From contig JAKAGL010000140.1 of NCBI GenBank assembly GCA_021815535.1, positions 1 through 6,488 on the forward strand: a DNA stretch of 6,488 nucleotides. The letters run 5' to 3'. Source of the stretch: a bacterium. GTDB taxonomy: Bacteria; Nitrospinota_A; UBA7883; JACRGQ01. The notes beneath the pieces were generated by a model. The model did no database searches. It saw nothing but the letters and a program-made list of their open reading frames with translations, and was not told where the DNA came from. This document shows positions 1 through 5,485 of the stretch, one piece after another. Both the position numbers and the translations under genes were made by a program. Each line of letters begins with the position of its first letter. The stretch's first letter is position 1.

Positions 1-423
1 CCGTTCGATGCGCGAAACGTCGTCCAGGCTGTCTTCCAGCTTCGGTTTCTCAAGCTGAAGGTATTCTTTCGTGATGTTCGGGCTCAGGGTGAACTGCGGC
101 ATCACCCCCTCCGAAAGGATGCGGTGTTTCTTTCCGGCCCCCTGCGGCACGTGGTATTCGGCCCTGCCGGTGACTTTCGAACGGCAGGCGAGCCTCATGC
201 CCCGCGCAAGGTTTTCGGCGCTGATGTGCCTGATCTCGTCATGATGCGGCTCCTCCGCCGCGCCATCGACGTGCTGCACGACGCATTTGCCGCAGGTGCC
301 TTTGCCGCTGCACGACGACTCGATGTCGATATACGCTTCGCGCGCCACCTGCATAAGGCAGGAGCCTACAACGGCATCAACCGTTTTGTTCTGCGGCAGG
401 AACCGTATCTCAACTTTTTCCAT
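1..423 (-). CDS. RACo-type reductive activator of corrinoid proteins, N-terminal part (truncated by window edge)
   Basis: The frame is open from the start codon to base 1, giving 141 residues of what is normally a protein of about 600 residues or more. Residues 1-90 form a plant-type 2Fe-2S ferredoxin domain. The cluster ligands are visible as C38-SGKGT-C44-GK-C47 and, 32 residues on, C80 in LACRS, which is the C-x5-C-x2-C-xn-C pattern. An N-terminal ferredoxin of this kind followed by a linker is typical of ATP-dependent activators (RACo/DUF4445 family) that reduce Co(II) corrinoid to active Co(I). The ATPase part would lie off the window, so it is not seen. The operon context, downstream of a corrinoid protein and two MtaA-type methyltransferases, strongly supports the role. 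Two ATGs are adjacent (426 and 423). AGGA at 430-433 lies 3 nt from the first and 6 nt from the second, so 423 is preferred. A different ferredoxin-fused reductase is possible but less likely. Confidence 0.85.
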   Translation of the reverse strand, partial: MEKVEIRFLPQNKTVDAVVGSCLMQVAREAYIDIESSCSGKGTCGKCVVQHVDGAAEEPHHDEIRHISAENLARGMRLACRSKVTGRAEYHVPQGAGKKHRILSEGVMPQFTLSPNITKEYLQLEKPKLEDSLDDVSRIER

Positions 424-450
424 CATCCGTCCTTTATACAATAACGCGGG

Positions 451-894
451 CTACTTCTTCTCCTGCTTTTCTTTCTCTTCCTTCGCCTTGTAGAAGGCAT
501 CCACCGCGGCGCGTATCTCCGGGATGCTCTTTCCCTGCTTGGTCAGGTCTGCGGCCATTTCGGCCTCGTGCATGCAGATGCCGCACTTGGAGGCGTGATC
601 GCTGGTGTAACAGGTGAGCAACGTTTTGTGGTGCAGCTTGGGGTTTTCCTTGCATTTGCACCAGCAGTAGAGCGCATCGATGGTTTTGGGCATCTCTTCG
701 GCGATCTTGTAGGCGTTGGCGGCCCGCGCGAAATCGGCCGATTTCAATACCTGCCCCGTTTCCGTCAGGCCCTCCGCCGAAGCGGCGGCCGGAGCCGCGG
801 CCATGCCCTCGTGTCCGTGCTCATGCGCACGCGCGGCGCCGCCGGCGGCGCATACAAACGCCAAAACCATTATGGCTGTTGATACTATCTTCAT
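451..894 (-). CDS. Exported Cys/His-rich protein with a PCYCGC-like motif, function unknown
   Basis: The product has 147 residues. Residues 1-23 look like a Sec signal peptide: K2, a hydrophobic core and an AxA-type site after ARA. C15 is preceded by FV, which does not make a lipobox, so a soluble periplasmic protein is more likely than a lipoprotein. The mature N-terminus is His-rich (HEHGHEG) and is followed by an Ala-rich linker. The conserved core runs from about residue 73 to 136. It has C77-W-C79-K-C81, then H88-H89, C95 in LLTCYTSDH, C104-GI-C107-MHEA, and a helix GKSIPEIRAAVDAFY. This layout matches the family of unknown function named for its PCYCGC motif (Pfam PF13798 as I recall), with YCWCKC in place of PCYCGC. 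The C-terminus is a Lys/Glu tail. Six mature cysteines plus histidines suggest metal or cluster binding, or disulfide chemistry; this is inference. A strong Shine-Dalgarno AGGAGG (903-908) sits 8 nt before the ATG. The gene lies 24 nt after the second methyltransferase and 27 nt before the activator. Confidence 0.85.
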   Translation of the reverse strand: MKIVSTAIMVLAFVCAAGGAARAHEHGHEGMAAAPAAASAEGLTETGQVLKSADFARAANAYKIAEEMPKTIDALYCWCKCKENPKLHHKTLLTCYTSDHASKCGICMHEAEMAADLTKQGKSIPEIRAAVDAFYKAKEEKEKQEKK

Positions 895-918
895 TGCCTG
901 GTCCTCCTGTCAATCCGT

Positions 919-1950
919 TTACGATCTTGCGGCCACGCCGCTTTCACGGCCCGCCCTTGAAAGGCTTTTGATATTGGCGATGGATGTCTTGGGGCCGAGG
1001 CCGCAGGCCGGCGCCAGAATGCCCACCCCGGCCCGCACGCACCGTTCCCCGTGTCTCGCCACGTCGGCCGGCTCCCCTTTTTCCAGCAGATAGGTGCTTA
1101 CGTTCCCCATCGATACCTTGGCGGGGGCAAATTCGCGCAGCGTTTTTATGCTTACCATGGAATCGACGCTGACCGCCTCGGCGGCGATCTCGCCAAGCAG
1201 GCCGCCGAGGGGCCTCACATCGCCGCAAATATGGACGATGGACGGCAGGCCGTGTTTTTCGCGGAAGTAATTCGTCAAGGCGTTTATGTACGGCAGGGCG
1301 AAATCGGCAAACACCTTCTTTCCCAATATCTCGCCGGTAGCCGACGGATCGGCGATGCAAATCACATCGGCCCCCGCCTCCGCCAGCGCATCGCCGAACC
1401 GGATGAGATTTTCGTTAACGATCTTCATCAGGTTGTGGACGTTCCCCTTGTCGGCGATCAGCCCCTTGTAAAAAACGATCGGGTCGATAAGGGAAGAAGC
1501 CAGGCTGATGGGGCCGGAAAGGTTCGCGATGACCGGCGTTCCGGGCGCCTCCCGCTTCAATATCCGTATCGCCTCAACGCAGACCTTGGCGCGCCCCGCG
1601 CCGGGATCGATCGGCCGCAGGCGGCCGATCTCCGCAAAACTGCCGATGGCGTATTCCGTTACCCGCGGTTCGGTCCCCCGCGTGCCGAGGTAGACCTGCG
1701 ATCCCATCGCCTCCGCCTCGATGGTCATGCAAAACGGAACGCCGGTGTTCTCCACTCCGGCCAGCCGGTTTGCCGCCAGCGTGAGACGCGCCATCTTTTC
1801 GGGATCCAAATGGGCATCGGGCCACGCGCTTTCGGCGGCATCCATGAGGTCGGTCACCGTCATGTTCATCATTCCGCCGGGGCAGATGAACGGCGCGCGG
1901 TCGACGGGTTCTTTCCGCAGGGCCTTTAGAAGTCTTGTTTTTTCATTCAT
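919..1950 (-). CDS. URO-D/MtaA-CmuA-family corrinoid methyltransferase (second copy in the operon)
   Basis: This 343-residue protein has the length and layout of the uroporphyrinogen-decarboxylase-like methyltransferases (MtaA, MtbA, CmuA N-half): an N-terminal NEKTRLLKALRKEPVDRAPF segment, then a TIM barrel. The zinc site of the methyltransferase branch is visible as H240-I-C242-GD and C316 in ILAPACGLGP, that is H-x-C-x73-C. True heme-pathway decarboxylases lack this site, so the methyltransferase reading is favoured. Other barrel signatures are NLSGPISLASSLIDP (143-157) and DVICIADPSATGEILG (195-210). In characterised relatives the zinc activates a thiol for methyl transfer to or from a corrinoid; the actual donor or acceptor here is unknown. 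A short Arg/Ser-rich tail follows the barrel. The ribosome site is weak (GAAGAAG) and the gene lies behind a stem-loop, so it may be expressed less than the gene before it. It differs clearly from its neighbour (2008-3069) and is not a recent duplicate. Confidence 0.9.
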   Translation of the reverse strand: MNEKTRLLKALRKEPVDRAPFICPGGMMNMTVTDLMDAAESAWPDAHLDPEKMARLTLAANRLAGVENTGVPFCMTIEAEAMGSQVYLGTRGTEPRVTEYAIGSFAEIGRLRPIDPGAGRAKVCVEAIRILKREAPGTPVIANLSGPISLASSLIDPIVFYKGLIADKGNVHNLMKIVNENLIRFGDALAEAGADVICIADPSATGEILGKKVFADFALPYINALTNYFREKHGLPSIVHICGDVRPLGGLLGEIAAEAVSVDSMVSIKTLREFAPAKVSMGNVSTYLLEKGEPADVARHGERCVRAGVGILAPACGLGPKTSIANIKSLSRAGRESGVAARS

Positions 1951-1961
1951 GGTGCTTCTTC

Positions 1962-2000
1962 AAAAGAGGCCGGCAACCAAGAGGGAACCTGTTGCCGGCC
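1962..2000 (-). terminator. Intergenic GC-rich stem-loop, possible partial terminator or mRNA-processing hairpin
   Basis: A perfect 10-bp inverted repeat, GGCCGGCAAC (1968-1977) and GTTGCCGGCC (1991-2000), encloses a 13-nt loop. In the transcribed direction it starts 7 nt after the stop codon of the first methyltransferase and is followed by TCTTTT (1967-1962). The U-tract is short and interrupted, so full termination is doubtful; partial termination or protection of the upstream mRNA 3' end is more likely. It is the only strong hairpin I found between genes of this operon. Confidence 0.5.
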
Positions 2001-2007
2001 GCGGTAC

Positions 2008-3069
2008 TTAATTGTCGTAACGGCCGTATTTGCGCGCGGCGTTGATGAGCGCGTCAACGTTCTCCGGCGGGGTGTTGATCGGCACTTCGCAGCCCGATCC
2101 CAGGATAAAGCCCGCCTTGTCCCCCATCTTGCCGCAGATAACGCGCGCTTCCGCGTCGATCTCCTCCGGGGAATTCTTCAACAGGTTCGCGGGAACCACG
2201 TTCCCCACCAGCGCCACCCGGTGGCCGGCGGCGGCTTTCGCCTGCCCCAAGTCAACGGCGTCGAGGCTCCAGATGTCGAATTCGGATTCCAGCATCGGCT
2301 GCCAGTTCGGCGTGGTTTTGCCGCAGATGTGAAGCACGGCGGGCATGCCGCCGCCAACCTTGTGCACGTGGTCGGAAAGGCGCTTCAGGTACGGCGTCAC
2401 GAATTCGCGGAAATGCCTGGGGCTGACCAGGCTGGCCGACCCGATCGGCTCCACGATGATCGGCAGCGCCTTCCGCGCCAATATCTCGTCGATGAATTTG
2501 ATGCCGGCCTGTGTGCAGACCTCGAGAAGCTCATGCACCCATTTGGGATTGGTTATCAGTTCCCGGGTGATCTTTTCCACCGGATAGAGCGCCGCAGCGG
2601 TGGTGAACGGTCCGCCAAAGACCGTGCTAACGCAGACCTCGCTGCCCACTTCCTTCACCGCCACTTCGGTCGCTTCCATATAGACCGGCAGACGGCCGTC
2701 CTTGTTGAAATCGGGCACCTTCACCTTGGAAAGATCGGAGTGCTGCTTGATGAACGATTCGGCGATCTGCGGGGCGTCTTCTTCAAAGAAGTTCATCTTC
2801 GTCCCCATCGCTTCGGCCAGCGTGGAGGTGGTGGAGAAAATGAGGATCAGGTCGTTGCCGTACCGGCGGAAGGCGGAAACGTGGGATTGTCCCATCGCCT
2901 TGCCGTTGCGGTTATACGTGCCGACGGAGATGCCGTGCACACGCGCGGCGTGGTTGAGTATCAGCGGAAAGCAGGCGACGCGCTGGGGCTTTTCCCCTTT
3001 GAGGTAACACATCACCCGTTCAAGTGAACCTTGCGTATCCTTGGGAATTGCGGCGGTAGTGGTGGTCAT
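2008..3069 (-). CDS. URO-D/MtaA-CmuA-family corrinoid methyltransferase (first copy in the operon)
   Basis: This 353-residue protein belongs to the same superfamily as the gene at 919-1950, but the sequences differ throughout. The N-terminus has the URO-D-like LERVMCYLKGEKPQRVACFP segment. The zinc ligands are visible as H247-I-C249-GKTTP and C327 in FILGSGCEVP, that is H-x-C-x77-C. The end, INTPPENVDALINAARKYG, is typical of the family. It follows the corrinoid protein gene by 14 nt and has a good Shine-Dalgarno (AAGGAG, 7 nt before the ATG), so it is probably the main partner of that corrinoid protein. It could catalyse either methyl loading from the donor or unloading to an acceptor; the sequence does not decide which. 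Known relatives act on methyl-thiol/CoM, methylamine or chloromethane systems, and some aryl-methyl-ether demethylases are annotated in this superfamily. Uroporphyrinogen decarboxylase itself is unlikely given the zinc ligands and the operon. Confidence 0.92.
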   Translation of the reverse strand: MTTTTAAIPKDTQGSLERVMCYLKGEKPQRVACFPLILNHAARVHGISVGTYNRNGKAMGQSHVSAFRRYGNDLILIFSTTSTLAEAMGTKMNFFEEDAPQIAESFIKQHSDLSKVKVPDFNKDGRLPVYMEATEVAVKEVGSEVCVSTVFGGPFTTAAALYPVEKITRELITNPKWVHELLEVCTQAGIKFIDEILARKALPIIVEPIGSASLVSPRHFREFVTPYLKRLSDHVHKVGGGMPAVLHICGKTTPNWQPMLESEFDIWSLDAVDLGQAKAAAGHRVALVGNVVPANLLKNSPEEIDAEARVICGKMGDKAGFILGSGCEVPINTPPENVDALINAARKYGRYDN

Positions 3070-3083
3070 TGCTGTTCTCCTTG

Positions 3084-3743
3084 TTACGCCGCGGCTTTCG
3101 CCAGCAGGCTTCTGGAAACTTTTATGGCGCCGGCGGCGTTGTCCGCGTAGCCGTCCGCCCCGATCTTGTTGGCGAAAGCCTGCGAGATCGGCCCGCCGCC
3201 GATGATAACCTTGTAAGAATCCCGTATCCCCTCTTCCTTCAGCATCTCGATCACCGTCGCCATGCCATCCATGGTGGTGGTCATGAGGGTGGAAAGGCAG
3301 ATGAGGTCGGCGTTGACTTCTTTGGCTTTTTCGACGAAACTTGCCAGCGGCACGTTCCTGCCCAGGTCATGCACCTCGAATCCGGCGGCATCCATCATGA
3401 TCTTCACCAGGTTTTTGCCGATGTCGTGGGTATCCCCCTCGACCACGCCGATGACAACCTTGACCTGCTCACGCTTGTCGCTCTTCTTCAGATGCGGGCG
3501 GAGGATCTCGATCCCCGCATACATCGCATCGGAGCAGATAAGCAGCTCCGGCACAAAGTACTCTTCCTTGTCGAACAGCACCCCCGCCTGGTTCATGCCG
3601 GCGATGAGGCCGTTGTTGATGGCGTCGTACGCATCGTAGTTGTTGGCCACGATCTCATTGGCGGCCTTGATGACGAGTTCCTCATTCATGAGGAAAACCC
3701 CATCCATCAGATCTTTTAAAATATCCCCTCTTTCCCTGGTCAT
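3084..3743 (-). CDS. Corrinoid (B12-binding) methyl-carrier protein of the MtaC/MtbC/MttC family
   Basis: The 219-residue length is normal for stand-alone methyltransferase corrinoid proteins. Residues 1-90 form the helical cap domain (for example NNGLIAGMNQAGVLFDKEEY and FVPELLICSDAM). Residues 94-219 form the Rossmann-like B12-binding domain. The cobalamin motif is D104-T-H106-D-I-G109, with H106 as the expected lower axial cobalt ligand. It is followed by S151-T-L153 and the glycine loop IIGGGP (180-185). The protein carries a methyl group on cobalt between the two methyltransferases encoded next, and it would be kept in the Co(I) state by the activator at the end of the operon. It is the first gene of the operon, facing a 560-base divergent intergenic region. 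The start at 3743 gives the normal family length; the ribosome site (GGGAG) is about 10 nt away and modest. An internal ATG at 3689 would cut into the cap domain and is less likely. Confidence 0.95.
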   Translation of the reverse strand: MTRERGDILKDLMDGVFLMNEELVIKAANEIVANNYDAYDAINNGLIAGMNQAGVLFDKEEYFVPELLICSDAMYAGIEILRPHLKKSDKREQVKVVIGVVEGDTHDIGKNLVKIMMDAAGFEVHDLGRNVPLASFVEKAKEVNADLICLSTLMTTTMDGMATVIEMLKEEGIRDSYKVIIGGGPISQAFANKIGADGYADNAAGAIKVSRSLLAKAAA

Positions 3744-3772
3744 GCTGTGTGCTCTCCCTTATGATTTGTGAA

Positions 3773-3792
3773 TTGACGTGCCAATTGGTCAA
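3773..3792. promoter_or_regulatory. Dyad TTGAC-N10-GTCAA just upstream of the corrinoid gene, possible operator
   Basis: Arms TTGAC (3773-3777) and GTCAA (3788-3792) are perfect inverted repeats around an inner CAATTG. The site ends 30 bases before the corrinoid start codon on the minus strand, where a repressor could act on the leader or promoter. Arms of 5 bp can arise by chance, so this is a weak call. Confidence 0.25.
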
Positions 3793-3882
3793 AAAAACAG
3801 CAATTTTCAAGCCATAACCCTTTGGAATAATGCGCCGCATGACGCCGCCAAATGACCCCGGTTGGCGAAGCCCATTGAACAT

Positions 3883-3896
3883 GCTGATTAATCAGC
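3883..3896. repeat. 14-bp perfect palindrome GCTGATTAATCAGC
   Basis: A fully self-complementary 14-mer lies in the divergent intergenic region, 140 bases upstream of the corrinoid gene. As DNA it is a plausible operator for a dimeric regulator. As plus-strand RNA it would fold into a short hairpin with a TTAA loop followed by five Ts (3898-3902), a weak terminator-like shape, but no plus-strand gene precedes it. Confidence 0.5.
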
Positions 3897-3954
3897 GTTT
3901 TTGGCTTTGAAAAATTGGATGGTCGCTTGATAATTTTTCTGATGAGAGGCGGTG

Positions 3955-3982
3955 GTTATCTTTTACAAGGTCCTGAAATCAA
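3955..3982 (-). promoter_or_regulatory. Tentative sigma70-type promoter for the corrinoid operon
   Basis: Read on the minus strand, TTGATT (3982-3977) is separated by 16 nt from GATAAC (3960-3955); each matches 4 of 6 consensus positions. A run of eight Ts precedes the -35. Transcription would begin near 3948, leaving a leader of about 200 nt before the corrinoid start. Such matches are common in AT-rich DNA, so confidence is low. Confidence 0.2.
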
Positions 3983-4021
3983 AAAAAACGCCCGATTTCT
4001 TTAATGGAGCATTCCAAAAGC

Positions 4022-4057
4022 TAATATTATCAAATTCAATTAAATACGATAATATTA
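4022..4057. repeat. 10-bp perfect inverted repeat in the AT-rich intergenic region
   Basis: TAATATTATC (4022-4031) is the exact reverse complement of GATAATATTA (4048-4057), with a 16-nt AT-rich spacer. Arm centres are 26 bp apart, roughly two and a half helical turns. It may be a regulator or nucleoid-protein site; the AT-only arms make an RNA hairpin weak. Confidence 0.45.
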
Positions 4058-4110
4058 CATACCTTCCTTGGCCCCTTTTCCTTCACATCCCCTCCATGAA
4101 GCATGGCGAT

Positions 4111-4143
4111 GAATATCCGGGCGAAGTATATAGCCTGATATTC
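4111..4143. repeat. 7-bp inverted repeat with the same 26-bp arm spacing
   Basis: GAATATC (4111-4117) and GATATTC (4137-4143) are perfect complements around a 19-nt spacer. The arm-centre distance of 26 bp equals that of the repeat at 4022-4057, and both share ATATTC/GATAAT-like AT cores. The end lies about 50 bases upstream of the candidate -10 element for the plus-strand genes, an activator-like distance. The 7-bp length alone is not strong evidence. Confidence 0.3.
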
Positions 4144-4195
4144 GGTTCCGGCTAGCAGAATTTTTAATAGTTCTTCATTTCCGGCCCGGCAAAAG

Positions 4196-4204
4196 TGTTA
4201 CAAT
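4196..4204 (+). promoter_or_regulatory. Extended -10 promoter element for the response-regulator/YaiO operon
   Basis: TGT-TACAAT matches an extended -10 (TGn plus 5 of 6 of TATAAT). No good -35 is seen 16-18 nt upstream, as is common for extended -10 promoters. The predicted start of transcription near 4211 leaves about a 95-nt leader before the preferred ATG at 4305. It also makes the earliest in-frame ATG at 4203 an unlikely start, because that codon overlaps the element. Confidence 0.4.
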
Positions 4205-4304
4205 GCGGGACAAATTTACGGGGCCATCAATGAAACATTGCTTGGTCCGCACGGATTGGTGCGCGATGAATTACATGACAGCATTTACGGAGAGCATGCG
4301 GAAC

Positions 4305-4703
4305 ATGAGCGGGGACAAAGGGGAGCGTTCGAAAAAAACGGTCCTGGTTATCGAAGATAGCGAAGACATCATAAGCATTGTGCGGTTCATGTTGGAGCGC
4401 GAAGGGTTTGCGGTCGTCACGGCGACGGACGGGCGGGAGGCATTGCGGATGATAGAAACCGGAATGCCGCCCGATGTCATCATTCTTGACGTGATGCTCC
4501 CGTTTGTTGACGGCTTCACCCTCTTAAAAAAGATCCGCGAGACCGAAGGATGGCGCGGCATTCCGGCAATCATGCTTTCCGCAAAAAGCGTCCAGAAGGA
4601 CATCGTGCGCGGGTTGGATACCGGCGCCGACGATTACATAACCAAGCCGTTCGACTCCAGCGAACTGTTGGCCCGCATCAGGCGGTTGTTGCGGGACAAA
4701 TGA
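4305..4703 (+). CDS. Stand-alone receiver-domain (CheY-like) response regulator
   Basis: The product has 132 residues and consists of a single REC domain with no output domain. All phosphorylation-site residues are present: acidic pair E17-D18 in VLVIEDSED, phospho-acceptor D62 in VIILDVMLP, S92 in MLSAKS, and K114 in DDYITKPFD. It would be phosphorylated by a histidine kinase not seen here and act through protein-protein contact. It overlaps the YaiO gene by 4 bases (ATGA), so it is co-translated with an envelope protein and may regulate that module after translation. The frame is open back to 4203, but the added residues are Met/Cys-rich and not family-like. The start is chosen at 4305, with GGAG (4289-4292) 12 nt upstream; ATG 4296, 3 nt from the same GGAG, is an equal alternative. 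Confidence 0.88.
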   Translation: MSGDKGERSKKTVLVIEDSEDIISIVRFMLEREGFAVVTATDGREALRMIETGMPPDVIILDVMLPFVDGFTLLKKIRETEGWRGIPAIMLSAKSVQKDIVRGLDTGADDYITKPFDSSELLARIRRLLRDK

Positions 4704-5485
4704 AAATGAAATTATGGATACCCGTTCTGCTCTTCTTCTTTTGCGCCCCGGTTGCCAATGCCGCCACTGATAACGCGCCTCTCGCCGCGGATGCGCCGCC
4801 CCGGTATGAAGCTGAAGCGGAGTATACGCACGAATCGCTTGATAAAGGGTATCAGGACTGGCGTGCCGCGTGGCTCCGGTTGCAGGAAAGATCGGAAAGC
4901 GGCGATACCCTTTACGGCGGGATACGCCAAACGAACCGGTTTTCCCTTGCCGACGATGAATACCAGATCGGGTTTGTCCATCCCCTTGCCGCTCCTTTCT
5001 CGCTTGCCGCGGAACTGAGCCTAAGCCCGACCCATAATGTTTTTCCCCGATGGTCCGGATTTGCAGAGGTGGATATGGCGCTTTCGGGCTGGGTATTGGC
5101 CGCCGGTTACCGGCGGACGGAGTACGACCAGTCGCAGGTGAATATGGGGAGTTTCCGCGTAGAACGGTATTGGGGCGATTTGCGCGGGGCGTACACCTTT
5201 TACCCCGTGACGGTGGAGAACGCCGGATCGGTTTCAAGCCACGCGTTCAGGGTGGACTGGTACTATGCCGACCGCAGTTTTATCGGAGCCGGGTATGCCA
5301 TCGGCAGCGAAGTCGAAAACACCGGAGCGGCCGGCCTGTTGTCATCGGACATCACGGAATATTTATTGACCGGCAGGCATTATCTGATGTGCGGCTGGCT
5401 GTTGATCTATGAAGCGGGCACCCATCGGCAATCCCCTTTTTACACAAGAAACTGGCTATCCCTTGGTATCGGCCGAACCTTCTGA
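4700..5485 (+). CDS. YaiO-family outer-membrane beta-barrel protein
   Basis: The product has 261 residues. Residues 1-21 form a signal peptide (MKMK, a hydrophobic core, cleavage after ANA). The mature part alternates polar and aromatic residues in short amphipathic strands. It starts with the family-typical region around 36-60 (YEAEAEYTHESLDKGYQDWR) and has later strands such as FAEVDMALSGWVLAAGYRR and AFRVDWYYADRSFIGAGYA. It ends in GIGRTF, with the terminal Phe used for outer-membrane insertion. In E. coli, yaiO lies near genes for a glycosyltransferase (yaiP) and a deacetylase (yaiS), which hints at a link with surface polysaccharide; the exact role is unproven. The frame extends upstream to 4550, but that part is antisense-like Arg-rich sequence inside the regulator gene. 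The ATG at 4700 directly precedes the signal peptide and overlaps the regulator stop codon, suggesting translational coupling. No strong Shine-Dalgarno is seen. Confidence 0.88.
   Translation: MKMKLWIPVLLFFFCAPVANAATDNAPLAADAPPRYEAEAEYTHESLDKGYQDWRAAWLRLQERSESGDTLYGGIRQTNRFSLADDEYQIGFVHPLAAPFSLAAELSLSPTHNVFPRWSGFAEVDMALSGWVLAAGYRRTEYDQSQVNMGSFRVERYWGDLRGAYTFYPVTVENAGSVSSHAFRVDWYYADRSFIGAGYAIGSEVENTGAAGLLSSDITEYLLTGRHYLMCGWLLIYEAGTHRQSPFYTRNWLSLGIGRTF

Larger units (their letters stand above)
3744..4304. other. Divergent intergenic region, AT-rich in its centre, no convincing gene
   Basis: About 560 bases separate the minus-strand corrinoid operon from the plus-strand regulator/YaiO operon. 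The stretch from about 3900 to 4190 is much richer in A+T than either flank. It contains the dyads, palindrome and candidate promoter elements listed separately. No cobalamin riboswitch signature, tRNA or transposon end was recognised. Short frames inside it lack good ribosome sites or family resemblance. Confidence 0.7.

Noticed and set aside
1051..1929. 292-residue plus-strand open frame
   Set aside because: It is antisense to a clearly recognised methyltransferase with an intact zinc site. Long antisense frames are expected in GC-rich coding DNA, and the translation resembles no family.
2221..3027. 268-residue plus-strand open frame
   Set aside because: It is antisense to the other methyltransferase; its composition is rich in Arg, His and Gly, as expected for a shadow of GC-rich coding sequence.
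919..3069. Heme-pathway uroporphyrinogen decarboxylases (a likely automatic annotation for both genes)
   Set aside because: Both proteins have the H-x-C...C zinc site of methyltransferases and sit beside a corrinoid protein and a corrinoid activator rather than heme genes.
3069..3719. 216-residue plus-strand open frame
   Set aside because: It is antisense to the corrinoid protein, whose B12 motif and length are unmistakable.
3768..3784. Sigma54-like promoter on the minus strand: TTGGCACG followed by TTCAC at nearly the right spacing
   Set aside because: The -24 half is perfect, but the -12 half lacks the invariant GC. Transcription would start at about 3757, inside the ribosome-binding region of the corrinoid gene.
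3952..4155. 67-residue plus-strand frame starting at GTG in the AT-rich intergenic region
   Set aside because: There is no properly spaced ribosome site and no recognisable family. The composition is that of the surrounding non-coding DNA, and it covers the inverted repeats.
3744..4200. Possible cobalamin riboswitch upstream of the corrinoid protein
   Set aside because: No B12-box-like GCCACTG element or matching multi-stem layout was found on the minus strand.
4203..4304. N-terminal extension of the response regulator from the earliest in-frame ATG
   Set aside because: The ATG overlaps the extended -10 element and has no Shine-Dalgarno. The 34 extra residues are Met/Cys-rich and precede a complete REC domain.
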